Assembly: GCA_015709675.1 (NCBI GenBank)
Contig: CP054182.1
Coordinates: 3,265,448-3,329,447 of the forward strand
Reading direction: 5' to 3'
Source: Ignavibacteriales bacterium
Lineage (GTDB): Bacteria > Bacteroidota > Ignavibacteria > Ignavibacteriales > Ignavibacteriaceae
DNA: 64,000 nucleotides
Shown here: piece after piece, positions 27,747-34,998 of the stretch
Layout of the letters: every line of letters begins with the position of its first letter
Numbering within the stretch: the stretch's first letter is position 1
The notes under the pieces: generated by a model
What the model saw: only the letters and a program-made list of their open reading frames with translations
What the model was told of the DNA's origin: nothing
Databases searched by the model: none
Program-made: the position numbers and the translations under genes

Positions 27747-28430
27747 TCAGGATTTTCCCTTTCCGGCAAGCACACCATCTGCCTCAATTTCCCTGAAGAT
27801 ATCCTTCAGTGACTCGAGGTAGATTTCCTCAATCTTTACTTCAGGAGGATTAAACGGATAAAAGAAGATGAGCAGTGCCTGAGTCCATGTTTCAAGTTGT
27901 GCAGTTCTCTCGTAGTGTTTGATCTTCATTCCGTTGCGGTCGGTAACATGAGCGGTGAATATATATTCCCACGAATATGCCACGGGTAAAACGGAGAGTG
28001 AACTCCCGGCGAAAAGATCTGCGAGGAAGTGCTTGGCGAATGAGTGTTCACGCCGGATGACCACGTGAACGGTATAATCATTCGCTTCTTTTAGACTGTC
28101 CCTCATCCTTCTTCGGTTCACATTGTCTATATCATCATATGCATCCGTGAACGTCGCGAATGTTTTAATGTTGTTTATCTGCTTCATTGATTCCTGCAGG
28201 ATATCCTTAAACCCTCTGCGCGGCAAAATAATCTTTGGAACTACATCAAATCCTTTTGACTGCTCAAGGTGGCTGAAATAAAAGAAAACTGCAACCGGCT
28301 CCCTGGCAGTAAGTGTTACAGATTCCTGCTTAAACGATCCGTGGATATCAGAGCGGAATGACATGCATCCGGAGATGAGGAGCGGGAGAACTATGAGGAG
28401 CAAAAACCGGGACAAACGGGAACGGGACAT
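27747..28430 (-). CDS. Predicted lipoprotein of unknown function
   Basis: I do not recognise the family. The 227 residues have a lipoprotein signal (LISGC, Cys22) and a mixed alpha/beta body. The wording of the middle part (VHVVIRREHSFAKHFLADLF, a helix-rich amphipathic stretch) and the repeated FYPFNPPEV region do not reveal a catalytic motif. It is separated by 85 nt from the kinase gene, on the same strand. Confidence 0.7.
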   Translation of the reverse strand: MSRSRLSRFLLLIVLPLLISGCMSFRSDIHGSFKQESVTLTAREPVAVFFYFSHLEQSKGFDVVPKIILPRRGFKDILQESMKQINNIKTFATFTDAYDDIDNVNRRRMRDSLKEANDYTVHVVIRREHSFAKHFLADLFAGSSLSVLPVAYSWEYIFTAHVTDRNGMKIKHYERTAQLETWTQALLIFFYPFNPPEVKIEEIYLESLKDIFREIEADGVLAGKGKS

Positions 28431-28603
28431 AAGGCCTCAGCTTTCTGTAAACGAAGATGTTTAGTACTCCAAATCTAATAAAAAATCTAACTGGGTATTC
28501 AGGTGAAAGAAAAATATTCCCATAAACTATGAATCCTTTTAAAGATAAGCCCGGCAGGTCTTATCTTAAGTAACATTTTCAATAAAATTTCGAAAGGAAA
28601 AAC

Positions 28604-29014
28604 ATGATCAGAACCGGATCAGCCCAGTGGAACGGCAGCGGAAAAGAAGGAAACGGAACTTTATCTACCCAGAGTACCGTTCTCAGTAACACACAGTACA
28701 GCTTTAACTCACGGTTTGCTGAGGGAATCGGCACAAACCCGGAGGAACTGGTTGCGGCAGCACATGCAGGATGCTTTTCCATGAAGCTTTCATTTGTCCT
28801 CGGGGCAGCCGGCTTTACCCCGGAAGTTATTAATACCGCCGCAAAGCTGAAGTTTGAAAATGGTGTGGTTGAGAATATTCATCTGGAGGTCACCGCAAAA
28901 GTGCCCGGTATTGACGCAGCAAAATTCCAGGAATGTGCCGCGGATGCCAAGGAAAACTGCCCGATTTCCAAGCTTTTGAAGACCAATATCACCATAGAAG
29001 CTAAACTGGTCTGA
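28604..29014 (+). CDS. osmC: OsmC-family peroxiredoxin-like protein
   Basis: Cytoplasmic thiol peroxidase acting on organic hydroperoxides. The 136 residues match OsmC length. Both catalytic Cys are in place (AHAGCFSM, about residue 51-58, and ENCPISK, about 118-124), with the upstream Glu in TNPEELVAAAHA. A good Shine-Dalgarno (AAAGG) precedes the ATG. It stands alone, upstream of the tRNA genes; no regulator is adjacent. Confidence 0.93.
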   Translation: MIRTGSAQWNGSGKEGNGTLSTQSTVLSNTQYSFNSRFAEGIGTNPEELVAAAHAGCFSMKLSFVLGAAGFTPEVINTAAKLKFENGVVENIHLEVTAKVPGIDAAKFQECAADAKENCPISKLLKTNITIEAKLV

Positions 29015-29043
29015 TAAAAAACCGGATTGGGTACTTTAAAAAA

Positions 29044-29065
29044 TCAGAAAAAACTCTTATATTTG
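29044..29065 (+). promoter_or_regulatory. Promoter of the tRNA-Arg/tRNA-His genes
   Basis: TATATTTG (29058-29065) matches TAnnTTTG and lies 17 nt before tRNA-Arg. A TTTA at 29035-29038 is 19 nt upstream, a near match to the -33 TTTG. The 21-nt block from 29044 recurs before tRNA-Glu, which supports its being a tRNA promoter. Confidence 0.55.
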
Positions 29066-29082
29066 TAGTCCTGATTTTTTAT

Positions 29083-29156
29083 GCGCCCATAGCTCAATCG
29101 GATAGAGCAACAGCCTTCTAAGCTGTAGGTTAATGGTTCGAGTCCATTTGGGCGTA
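29083..29156 (+). tRNA. tRNA-Arg (anticodon TCT)
   Basis: A cloverleaf can be drawn: acceptor GCGCCCA pairs with TGGGCGT (one G-T), the anticodon stem ACAGC/GCTGT holds loop CTTCTAA, and the T arm AATGG/CCATT holds TTCGAGT. CCA is not encoded. Confidence 0.93.
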
Positions 29157-29166
29157 CGGAAATTAT

Positions 29167-29244
29167 GGTGAGTGTAGCTCAGTTGGTTAGAGCACCAGGT
29201 TGTGGCCCTGGGGGTCGTGGGTTCAAATCCCATCACTCACCCCA
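29167..29244 (+). tRNA. tRNA-His (anticodon GTG)
   Basis: Acceptor GTGAGTG/CACTCAC has the His-specific extra G at 29167 opposite discriminator C at 29241, and CCA is encoded (29242-29244). The anticodon loop is TTGTGGC, and the T arm GTGGG/CCCAT-type with TTCAAAT. Confidence 0.93.
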
Positions 29245-29261
29245 AATTTTGCTTCCGGATT

Positions 29262-29283
29262 TCAGAAAAAACTCTTATATTTA
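29262..29283 (+). promoter_or_regulatory. Candidate promoter of tRNA-Glu
   Basis: Same 21 nt as at 29044-29064, here ending TATATTTA, one base off TAnnTTTG. It starts 44 nt before tRNA-Glu. Its presence between two tRNA genes suggests tRNA-Glu can be transcribed separately. Confidence 0.45.
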
Positions 29284-29305
29284 AAGTCTGTTTGCGAAAA
29301 TTTCC

Positions 29306-29380
29306 GGCCCCATCGTCTAGTGGTTAGGACATCGCCCTTTCACGGCGGTAACAGGGGTTCAAATCCCCTTGGGGTCACCA
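29306..29380 (+). tRNA. tRNA-Glu (anticodon TTC)
   Basis: Acceptor GGCCCCA pairs with TGGGGTC (one G-T), the anticodon loop is CTTTCAC, the T arm is GGGGTTCAAATCCCC, and a CCA end is encoded at 29378-29380. A terminator follows within 10 nt. Confidence 0.93.
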
Positions 29381-29389
29381 CTCTTAAGA

Positions 29390-29417
29390 AAGCTCATCCG
29401 AAAGGATGAGCTTTTTT
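29390..29417 (+). terminator. Rho-independent terminator after tRNA-Glu
   Basis: Stem AAGCTCATCC / GGATGAGCTT with a GAAA tetraloop and a T-run. Confidence 0.9.
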
Positions 29418-29491
29418 CGTTTTAAAGCTTTTCCTTATTTTTCTACTGTCCGGAATTTAAACTAATTTTTCATCGTTTTCAGGGAGTTTTC

Positions 29492-30349
29492 ATGAAACGG
29501 TTCGATGCTCTAACAACTGTGTTCCTTTTTTTACTGCTTCTTCTATTCATGGGCTGCAAGGGTGAAGATAACCCCGTCACGCCATCAAGTGAGGTAGATC
29601 AGCGGCTGATTGGAACGTGGGTTAAAATTGACTCAATCCCCTACTTACCTCCTGTGAATTTTTTTGTCTCCTCCTTTACTATAACTTCCACAAAAGGTAT
29701 TATTGAGAACGGCTGGGAATTTGCCACAGGCAGATTAGTTCCTATGAGATCCCCTAAAATAAAAAACCTAATTAAGGCCTCTGATGGAACAATAGTTTAT
29801 AATATTTATGATACGCTTGATACCTATTCATATCGGTTTGAATCTATATTTCTTATTTTGAAAAATGGGAATAGTGAGCAACGTTATAGAAAAACACTAC
29901 CAAATATCACATTATTTCCGATTATTAATTGTTCAGCATCTTTTAATTTCTTAAATCGTGAACATTTCAGCAGAACAGAATTTGTATACCCATCAGTTAC
30001 TATGTTTCCGAATCAGGGATATTTATCATTTTTTACAATTAGGACTGATGATTATATTTTACAAATACAATTTTTTAATTTTAATGGGGTAGGGTCATAT
30101 CCTCTCAGACGCAGTTATACTGAAATTGTTACTGTGGGTGATGAGATAAGACATAGATTTGAACTTGACTCCTCCAAAAAAGGAAGCATCGTTTTTGAGA
30201 GTTATGATCCCGTAAATCGCGCTTTCTCCGGCAGCTTTAACTTTACTGTTAAAAATAATACTTTATTCCCTGATTCAATCACGACCTTTGAAGTTAAGAA
30301 CGGAAAATTCGTTGCCCAGGTGATTGAACCAGTAGATATAATTGATTAA
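29492..30349 (+). CDS. Lipoprotein, tandem paralogue 1
   Basis: The 285 residues have a lipoprotein signal (FMGC, Cys22) and the opening NPVTPSSEVDQRLIGTWV. The C-terminal pattern (SYDPVNRAFSGSFNFTV, then VKNGKFVA) resembles Bacteroidota lipoproteins of the DUF6252 type, a weak resemblance that I infer by eye. It is clearly paralogous to the next gene, with near-identical N-termini and scattered identity after. Base composition is distinctly AT-rich compared with the genes before 29 kb. Its start is set by AGGGAG just before the ATG. Confidence 0.75.
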   Translation: MKRFDALTTVFLFLLLLLFMGCKGEDNPVTPSSEVDQRLIGTWVKIDSIPYLPPVNFFVSSFTITSTKGIIENGWEFATGRLVPMRSPKIKNLIKASDGTIVYNIYDTLDTYSYRFESIFLILKNGNSEQRYRKTLPNITLFPIINCSASFNFLNREHFSRTEFVYPSVTMFPNQGYLSFFTIRTDDYILQIQFFNFNGVGSYPLRRSYTEIVTVGDEIRHRFELDSSKKGSIVFESYDPVNRAFSGSFNFTVKNNTLFPDSITTFEVKNGKFVAQVIEPVDIID

Positions 30350-30531
30350 AATCTTAATTGTTATTTCATCAGTTGAAATTGTTAAGTTTGTTGCGACGCA
30401 CAGGTGACTATAAATCGAATGAAAATAGCTACGATATTAACCTGAGGAAATTCTCTGCTTAATTACATCCGTACGATTGTAATCACTATTGCGTTTTAAA
30501 CTTTTGATTTTTTTTCTTTTGTTCGTATAAT
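30350..30531 (+). other. Gap between tandem lipoprotein genes
   Basis: I see no gene in this AT-rich gap. From 30532 the sequence repeats the leader of the first copy almost exactly. Confidence 0.4.
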
Positions 30532-30564
30532 AAACTAATTTTTCATCGTTTTCAGGGAGTTCTC
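30532..30564 (+). repeat. Duplicated leader (promoter and RBS) of tandem lipoproteins
   Basis: The leader from AAACTAATTTTT through CAGGGAGTT to the ATG is identical to that at 29459-29491 except for one base. It contains TAATTTTT, one base off the -7 consensus, and a strong AGGGAG ribosome site. The match shows that the duplication included the control region. Confidence 0.65.
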
Positions 30565-31416
30565 ATGAAACGCTTCGGTGCTCTTACAGTTCTGTTCCTT
30601 ATTTCACAGCTCTTTTTATTCACGGGCTGCGAAAGCAATGATAACCCGGTCACGCCACCAAGTGAGGTAGATCAGCGGTTGATTGGAACGTGGGTTAGTA
30701 TAGATACTCTTCCCGGAATTCTTCCCCCATATAATCTTTCAGTTAACTCGATTACCATAACCGCAGATAAAAAAATATTCCGTAACGGTTGGGAGCTTTC
30801 TACCGGCAAATTACTGCCAATTGAGACATACTTTCCGGGAAGAATCCTTAAAGCCTCCGGTGATACCTTAAAATATGATGGTCTATCTTCAGGATGGTCA
30901 CTTGTTCAAACATACAGATACCGGTTTGAATCAATTTCACTAATACTCGAAAATGGCTTTGAGAAATTTGCTTACAAGAAAACCAAACCGGGGGCAATGA
31001 TTTTTCCAATAATTACCTGCGATCTTTCTTACAACTTCATGGACAAGATTTTTAAGAATGATTCACCCACCTGGACTACTTCTGCTAAACTTCGTACTTA
31101 TAATGGTGTTAAAGAAATATACGCTGTCTCCAAAGGCCTTTTGCTTCGCATTATAATTCCTGAGTTTCAAGGGAAAGGAACCTACCCGATTTATTATAAC
31201 CAGGCACTCCTTCAAAATCTTGGGGGTGATGTTGCTTATCGCTTTATAAGTGATTCAGTTGAAACCGGTCAACTGGTAATTGAGGAATATGATTCTGATA
31301 ATAAAATCTGTTCGGGAAGATTTGACTTCAGTATCATTTATGATGTATCCTATCCAAATCCGCCTACCACAAAAAGGGTCAGCAACGGAAGGTTTACCGT
31401 GCCGATATTTGATTAA
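30565..31416 (+). CDS. Lipoprotein, tandem paralogue 2
   Basis: The 283 residues have lipobox FTGC (Cys22) and the same NPVTP-SEVDQRLIGTWV opening as the previous gene. The core is diverged but the C-terminal EEYDSDNKICSGRFDF / VSNGRFTVPIF pattern aligns with paralogue 1. Function unknown; exported and membrane-anchored. A repeat array begins about 30 nt after its stop. Confidence 0.75.
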   Translation: MKRFGALTVLFLISQLFLFTGCESNDNPVTPPSEVDQRLIGTWVSIDTLPGILPPYNLSVNSITITADKKIFRNGWELSTGKLLPIETYFPGRILKASGDTLKYDGLSSGWSLVQTYRYRFESISLILENGFEKFAYKKTKPGAMIFPIITCDLSYNFMDKIFKNDSPTWTTSAKLRTYNGVKEIYAVSKGLLLRIIIPEFQGKGTYPIYYNQALLQNLGGDVAYRFISDSVETGQLVIEEYDSDNKICSGRFDFSIIYDVSYPNPPTTKRVSNGRFTVPIFD

Positions 31417-31446
31417 CATTTAACTTTGTATTATACAGATACAATG

Positions 31447-31992
31447 TGAGAAGATGCAAATACTAACCGCATGTTTTATAAACACGGATGGTTTGCACTT
31501 GCAGTGTCTCAAATCCGTCAAAGGGGAACAACGGCAAATCCATTTTTTGATTCCCGATAAATGTTTTTTCTCGAGAATCGTCACATATTCGCCCCTGAGA
31601 CGCCGCAAATGCAATAGTCCTATCAATAAATAGCATTCGGTTAGCATTTGCGACGTCTCTACAAAGGACAATCCAATTTTTGTAGAGACGTTGCAATCGC
31701 CGCCACGGATATATACAGGCCATCGAATTACCGCGGCGATTGCAGCGTCTCAAACCCGTCAAAAGGATACCAGGGCAAATTCATTTTTCATTCACGTTAC
31801 ATGTTCTTTCATGAGACCCGTCAAAGGCAAACCATTGCGTTGGTTTACAAATCTCCCTATGTTCTTCCATGAGACCCGTGAAAGGCAAACCATCGCGCAG
31901 GTTTACAAATCATCCCCATGTTCTTCCCTGAGACGCCGCAAATGCAATAGTCCTGTCAAGGTGTAGCATCCGGTTTACATTTGCGACGTCTC
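31447..31992. repeat. Alternating inverted-repeat array, locus 2 (b-A-B-A)
   Basis: Same families as at 16.4 kb: a decayed B at about 31447-31511, A at 31597-31659, B at 31685-31751, A at 31930-31992. The A-to-B linker is 25 nt. The B-to-A gap of 178 nt contains two extra copies of a 58/59-nt unit. Stem ends here are GAGACG/CGTCTC. Short frames in the region merely read through the repeats. Confidence 0.85.
31813..31929. repeat. 58/59-bp tandem duplication inside array 2
   Basis: Two copies, 31813-31870 and 31871-31929, each begin GAGACCCGT and contain AAAGGCAAACCAT and GGTTTACAAATC. They run directly into the A unit at 31930, which begins with the same GAGAC, so the unit seems to be an expanded B-to-A linker. 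Confidence 0.8.
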
Positions 31993-32036
31993 TACAAAAG
32001 ACAAATCGAATTTTTGGTGATGTTACAAAGAATAAT

Positions 32037-32077
32037 GTCGGGGCGGTCCCGAAATTTCGGGAAACTTGCGACCTCCC
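32037..32077 (-). repeat. tRNA-Pro-derived fragment 1
   Basis: Read on the minus strand, GGGAGGTCGCAAGTT and CCGCCCCGA match the 3' part of the intact tRNA-Pro at 34.8 kb. Between them the T-loop segment is replaced by a 16-bp perfect palindrome, TCCCGAAATTTCGGGA. Only the 3' part is kept. Confidence 0.65.
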
Positions 32078-32097
32078 ACGATACAATGATTTAAAAC

Positions 32098-32128
32098 AAA
32101 AAACCCTCAGAAAAACTGAGGGTTTTTT
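32098..32128. terminator. Terminator hairpin next to tRNA-Pro fragment 2
   Basis: Stem AAAACCCTCAG / CTGAGGGTTTT with a T-run on plus and an A-run before it, so it can work in both directions. On the minus strand it follows fragment 2 by 3 nt, as the terminators do after the intact tRNA-Pro and fragment 4. Confidence 0.75.
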
Positions 32129-32131
32129 ATT

Positions 32132-32168
32132 GTCGGGGCGGTCCCGACAAGTCGGGAAACTAGCGACT
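32132..32168 (-). repeat. tRNA-Pro-derived fragment 2
   Basis: Minus-strand GTCGC(T)AGTT, hairpin TCCCGACTTGTCGGGA, then CCGCCCCGA, as in fragments 3 and 4. The upstream side is lost and one base differs in the GCAAG segment. Confidence 0.6.
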
Positions 32169-32467
32169 ACATGATCCAGCTGAAGATACTAATTAAAATA
32201 AAAACCTTTATAACTCTCCTTCTAAGTTTGAGCTGGATTCAAAGTTAACAGGGGCAATATAAAGGTACATCTCACAAGAGGGGTCGTTATACCATGGTTG
32301 ATTTTTATCAGTAAAACAAACTTCAAAGGTCACTTATAATTTTTTATAAAAACAGATCACCATAACAGAATCTATTTTTTTAAGTATAAATACTACGATG
32401 AAACAAAAAAGCCGAATTAAAATCTAACGGGAGGAAATTTTCCATAAATCGATAAATAAATCGCTAT
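32169..32467. other. AT-rich intergenic stretch
   Basis: I see no gene, repeat or RNA structure in this 299-nt stretch. Confidence 0.4.
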
Positions 32468-33331
32468 TTACGATATAATACCAAGTTTATATTTCCATTT
32501 TCTTATAACAAACTGCAGTGCAGCGATTTCATAAGTCGCCCAACCAGGCCCATATTTTCTTGACACAATCATAATTCCAATCATTCTAAATGGGAGCAAT
32601 ATCGTTAGGCTATACAATCCGAGCCAACCTTGAAGAATTAAAAATAAAATCAAAATAATAAAAAGAGAAGAATCATGTGACCACATAATAATGATTGAGT
32701 ACACAAATGATGGTACCCTCATCCAAGTCCAGAATCGGCATAATTTTGCATAAAAACTTGATGCACCATTTACATAAAATCTAAAAAATTCAGCCATAAA
32801 TATAAGTGCTGAATAAAGAACAGCAATTAAAATGCTTTCATAATACATAATCCCAAAAAGAAAACCTATTTCTGGAGCTCTCTGTACCCAGAATATCAAA
32901 TAGTATGCCTCACCAAGTATTTTTTCTCTGATGGTTGGACTTTTAGCATATAATTCTTTTGTTTCATCTAAAAACTGCTGAAGTGAATACGAATTACCAA
33001 ATTTATATCCGGTTCTACTCAAGAGTTCATTAATATTTGGTACATATGGTAAATGAAATTGAGTTATAATTGATTTACGTATAAGTATAATTCCCAACGA
33101 TAGTAGAAACAACATTCCAAAATGATTAAAATCCATAACTTTATAATATAGAGTGATGATTGCTAATATTCCGACTAAAATGGCAATCCATGATTTTACA
33201 TGACCACTAAATTTCCAAAGGACAGGTGGGTAATATGATCTCCCATAAGGATTAACTATGGAAGAATAATACCAAACAAAAACATTCATTCCGAGGGCTG
33301 AAATAATAATTAGAAATATAAGTTCCAGCAT
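32468..33331 (-). CDS. Polytopic membrane protein of unknown function
   Basis: I do not recognise the family. The 287 residues contain about eight hydrophobic helices (near 1-25, 48-66, 71-86, 144-160, 165-185, 203-220, 222-240, 243-262) and a soluble loop at about 95-140. No motif of a known transporter is visible. Base composition is markedly AT-rich, unlike the flanking housekeeping genes, and it lies between tRNA-Pro-derived fragments, so horizontal gain is possible. Confidence 0.65.
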   Translation of the reverse strand: MLELIFLIIISALGMNVFVWYYSSIVNPYGRSYYPPVLWKFSGHVKSWIAILVGILAIITLYYKVMDFNHFGMLFLLSLGIILIRKSIITQFHLPYVPNINELLSRTGYKFGNSYSLQQFLDETKELYAKSPTIREKILGEAYYLIFWVQRAPEIGFLFGIMYYESILIAVLYSALIFMAEFFRFYVNGASSFYAKLCRFWTWMRVPSFVYSIIIMWSHDSSLFIILILFLILQGWLGLYSLTILLPFRMIGIMIVSRKYGPGWATYEIAALQFVIRKWKYKLGIIS

Positions 33332-33475
33332 TTGATTCCTAATAGTTTAATTTTATCATCAATAATATTACAATTTTGTATTACTTTATTATCACAATTG
33401 GTCTACTGAGTTCACTTACGATAGAACTTATGCTTCTTGATCTAAAATAAATAAGTGTAGAATAAACACTGCCTT
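33332..33475. other. Intergenic stretch
   Basis: AT-rich and without a feature that I can support. Confidence 0.3.
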
Positions 33476-33649
33476 CTATTCTTCAAGATGAATGAACTTA
33501 ACTGTGGGATGATACTTTTTCAATATCTCTGCCGCTTTTTTTGTCTTTTCTTGAAGTAATTTTAGTTCTTCCAAAGTCAAAGGAACATTAAGATTAGCAT
33601 CAGTTGCCTTAGGAGATCGTGAAAAAATTTTTTTCTCTCGTGATTTCAT
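33476..33649 (-). CDS. Possible small Lys/Glu-rich protein (57 aa)
   Basis: An open frame from ATG at 33649 to TAG at 33476 encodes 57 residues, beginning MKSREKKIFSRSPKATD and containing an amphipathic helix (LTLEELKLLQEKTKKAAEIL). Codon use looks coherent and the helix is charged, as in small regulatory or antitoxin-like proteins, but no family is recognised and no clear Shine-Dalgarno is seen. Confidence 0.35.
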   Translation of the reverse strand: MKSREKKIFSRSPKATDANLNVPLTLEELKLLQEKTKKAAEILKKYHPTVKFIHLEE

Positions 33650-33911
33650 ACATTAAAAATTCAGAGTCTATATAATGATTTAGAAAACTATTTTATTTAA
33701 TTTCTTTTTTTAAGAGGAGTATATTTCCTTAAGTGCCTCTCTTATGAGTCTATGTCTTTCTTCAATTGAGGTCGAGAGAATGTTTACTGCTTAGAATTAA
33801 ATTAATTTTATTTATCCTCTCGAACCTTATGATTCTTTAATAACTAGTTTAACAGCAGCACCAAATTTACATTTTTTTCTTATAGATCCTTCTTAGATTG
33901 GAGAATTCTGC
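33650..33911. other. Intergenic stretch
   Basis: AT-rich, with no gene that I can support. Confidence 0.3.
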
Positions 33912-34241
33912 CTAGGAGAGCGTTATGGGTAATCCAACCATAGCACTAAGATGAAGGTTGTACCAAGCCGTTTCTCTGATCCTTGGAGTTAACTTCTCTA
34001 ATTGCCATAGCGGTTCACTATCGTCCCACTGATTTTGGTATGGGCTGTAATTAAGTTCTTTCACGATCAAACTCAGAATTTTGTTCAGCAAATCGTAATT
34101 AATGTCAATCTCCTTTCTAAGTTCCGCCTTCTCATCATCTCTTTTGGGTTTTTTTCTCAAATTATCCCATTGTTTCTCAAGCTCCAAAGTCATTTCCGTC
34201 AGCCCGATTAAATCACTATGTTCTTGGTTAGTAAGTTTCAT
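33912..34241 (-). CDS. Hypothetical cytoplasmic protein (109 aa)
   Basis: I do not recognise it. The product is helical and charged: a coiled-coil-prone N-terminal half (LEKQWDNLRKKPKRDDEKAEL) and a Trp/Pro-containing C-terminal half. A GGAG 10 nt before the ATG supports the start. It is another orphan of the AT-rich region between tRNA-Pro fragments. Confidence 0.5.
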   Translation of the reverse strand: MKLTNQEHSDLIGLTEMTLELEKQWDNLRKKPKRDDEKAELRKEIDINYDLLNKILSLIVKELNYSPYQNQWDDSEPLWQLEKLTPRIRETAWYNLHLSAMVGLPITLS

Positions 34242-34511
34242 TTAAGACTCCGCTTTTATTTTCTAAAAATAGGAATAATTTTTCAATATTTATCTTAGGG
34301 CAGTTAGTTTTAATCTAGAATTATTATTGAAAATTTGAACTTTTGAATTCGAACAATTAGCTGATTTTTGACTAAAGCATTAAAAATAATTATCAAGACT
34401 TTGAATTTGCTAAGCTTTGTGCGTAATATCCGTTTCTAAGAAGTCAGGCAGCTTTCAAATAACCCAAATTTATAACTTAAAATATCCTGATAAACTGGAA
34501 GTCCTTCTTAT
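34242..34511. other. Intergenic stretch before tRNA-Pro pseudogene
   Basis: AT-rich, with no supported gene. Confidence 0.3.
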
Positions 34512-34583
34512 GTCGGAGCGGTCCCGACAAATCGGGAAACTTGCGACCTCTTGCTCCCAAAGCTGTCGCGATACCGTTTCGAG
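34512..34583 (-). pseudogene. tRNA-Pro pseudogene (fragment 3)
   Basis: The most complete decayed copy. On the minus strand it keeps GGTATCGCG, the anticodon loop TTTGGGA flanked by a broken stem (CAGC / GCAAG instead of CCTGC / GCAGG), GAGGTCGCAAGTT, the hairpin TCCCGATTTGTCGGGA in place of the normal T-loop, and CCGCTCCGA. The acceptor 5' side does not pair. It should not make a working tRNA. Confidence 0.7.
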
Positions 34584-34647
34584 ACTAGGAAACGCTCAGA
34601 ATCGAATTTTGTGTCTTTGAATTCTTGAAGATTTGGATTTAAAAAGA

Positions 34648-34682
34648 AAAAGCCTTTATAACAGATGTTATAAAGGCTTTAT
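34648..34682. terminator. Terminator hairpin next to tRNA-Pro fragment 4
   Basis: Stem AAAGCCTTTATAAC / GTTATAAAGGCTTT with an AGAT loop, directly after fragment 4 on the minus strand. Its sequence differs from the other two tRNA-Pro-linked terminators, so only the arrangement is conserved. Confidence 0.75.
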
Positions 34683-34683
34683 T

Positions 34684-34722
34684 GTCGGGGCGGTCCCGAC
34701 AAGTCGGGAAACTTGCGACCTC
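34684..34722 (-). repeat. tRNA-Pro-derived fragment 4
   Basis: Minus-strand GAGGTCGCAAGTT, hairpin TCCCGACTTGTCGGGA, CCGCCCCGAC. This equals fragment 3 in its 3' half and lies 66 bp from the intact tRNA-Pro. Confidence 0.7.
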
Positions 34723-34752
34723 AATTAATAAACAGCTCTAAAATAAAAAAAA

Positions 34753-34779
34753 CCCTTATAACTCAATGAGTTATAAGGG
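34753..34779 (-). terminator. Terminator of tRNA-Pro
   Basis: Stem CCCTTATAACT / AGTTATAAGGG with a 5-nt loop, followed on the minus strand by T8; it begins 8 nt after the tRNA-Pro 3' end. Confidence 0.85.
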
Positions 34780-34787
34780 CTTATCAG

Positions 34788-34861
34788 TCGGGGCGGCAAG
34801 ATTTGAACTTGCGACCTCCTGCTCCCAAAGCAGGCGCGATACCGGGCTACGCTACGCCCCG
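34788..34861 (-). tRNA. tRNA-Pro (anticodon TGG)
   Basis: Full cloverleaf on the minus strand: acceptor CGGGGCG/CGCCCCG with discriminator A, anticodon stem CCTGC/GCAGG with loop TTTGGGA, T arm GCAAG/CTTGC with TTCAAAT. CCA is not encoded. It is the likely source of the four degenerate copies between 32.0 and 34.7 kb. Confidence 0.93.
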
Positions 34862-34998
34862 AGACTATTTCAATCTGTTTCACGATCCATCCCGAAGTAT
34901 TTCTTTTCTAACAAATCGTTAAAAAACAGAATCACAAATATAATCTCCTTTCCTTTCATCTGCAATAGTTTTAATTTTAGGGCTAAATTATTTTTATT

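Noticed and set aside
29200-29409. 69-codon frame across the tRNA genes
   Set aside because: It overlaps tRNA-His and tRNA-Glu.
31420-31966. Several 70-100-codon frames in the 31.4-32.0 kb array
   Set aside because: The translations follow the repeat units in different frames and share no protein-like pattern.
34417-34620. 67-codon plus-strand frame
   Set aside because: It covers the tRNA-Pro pseudogene and has no other support.
32037-34861. Active integrative element
   Set aside because: No integrase, excisionase or replication gene is present, so only remnants can be claimed.
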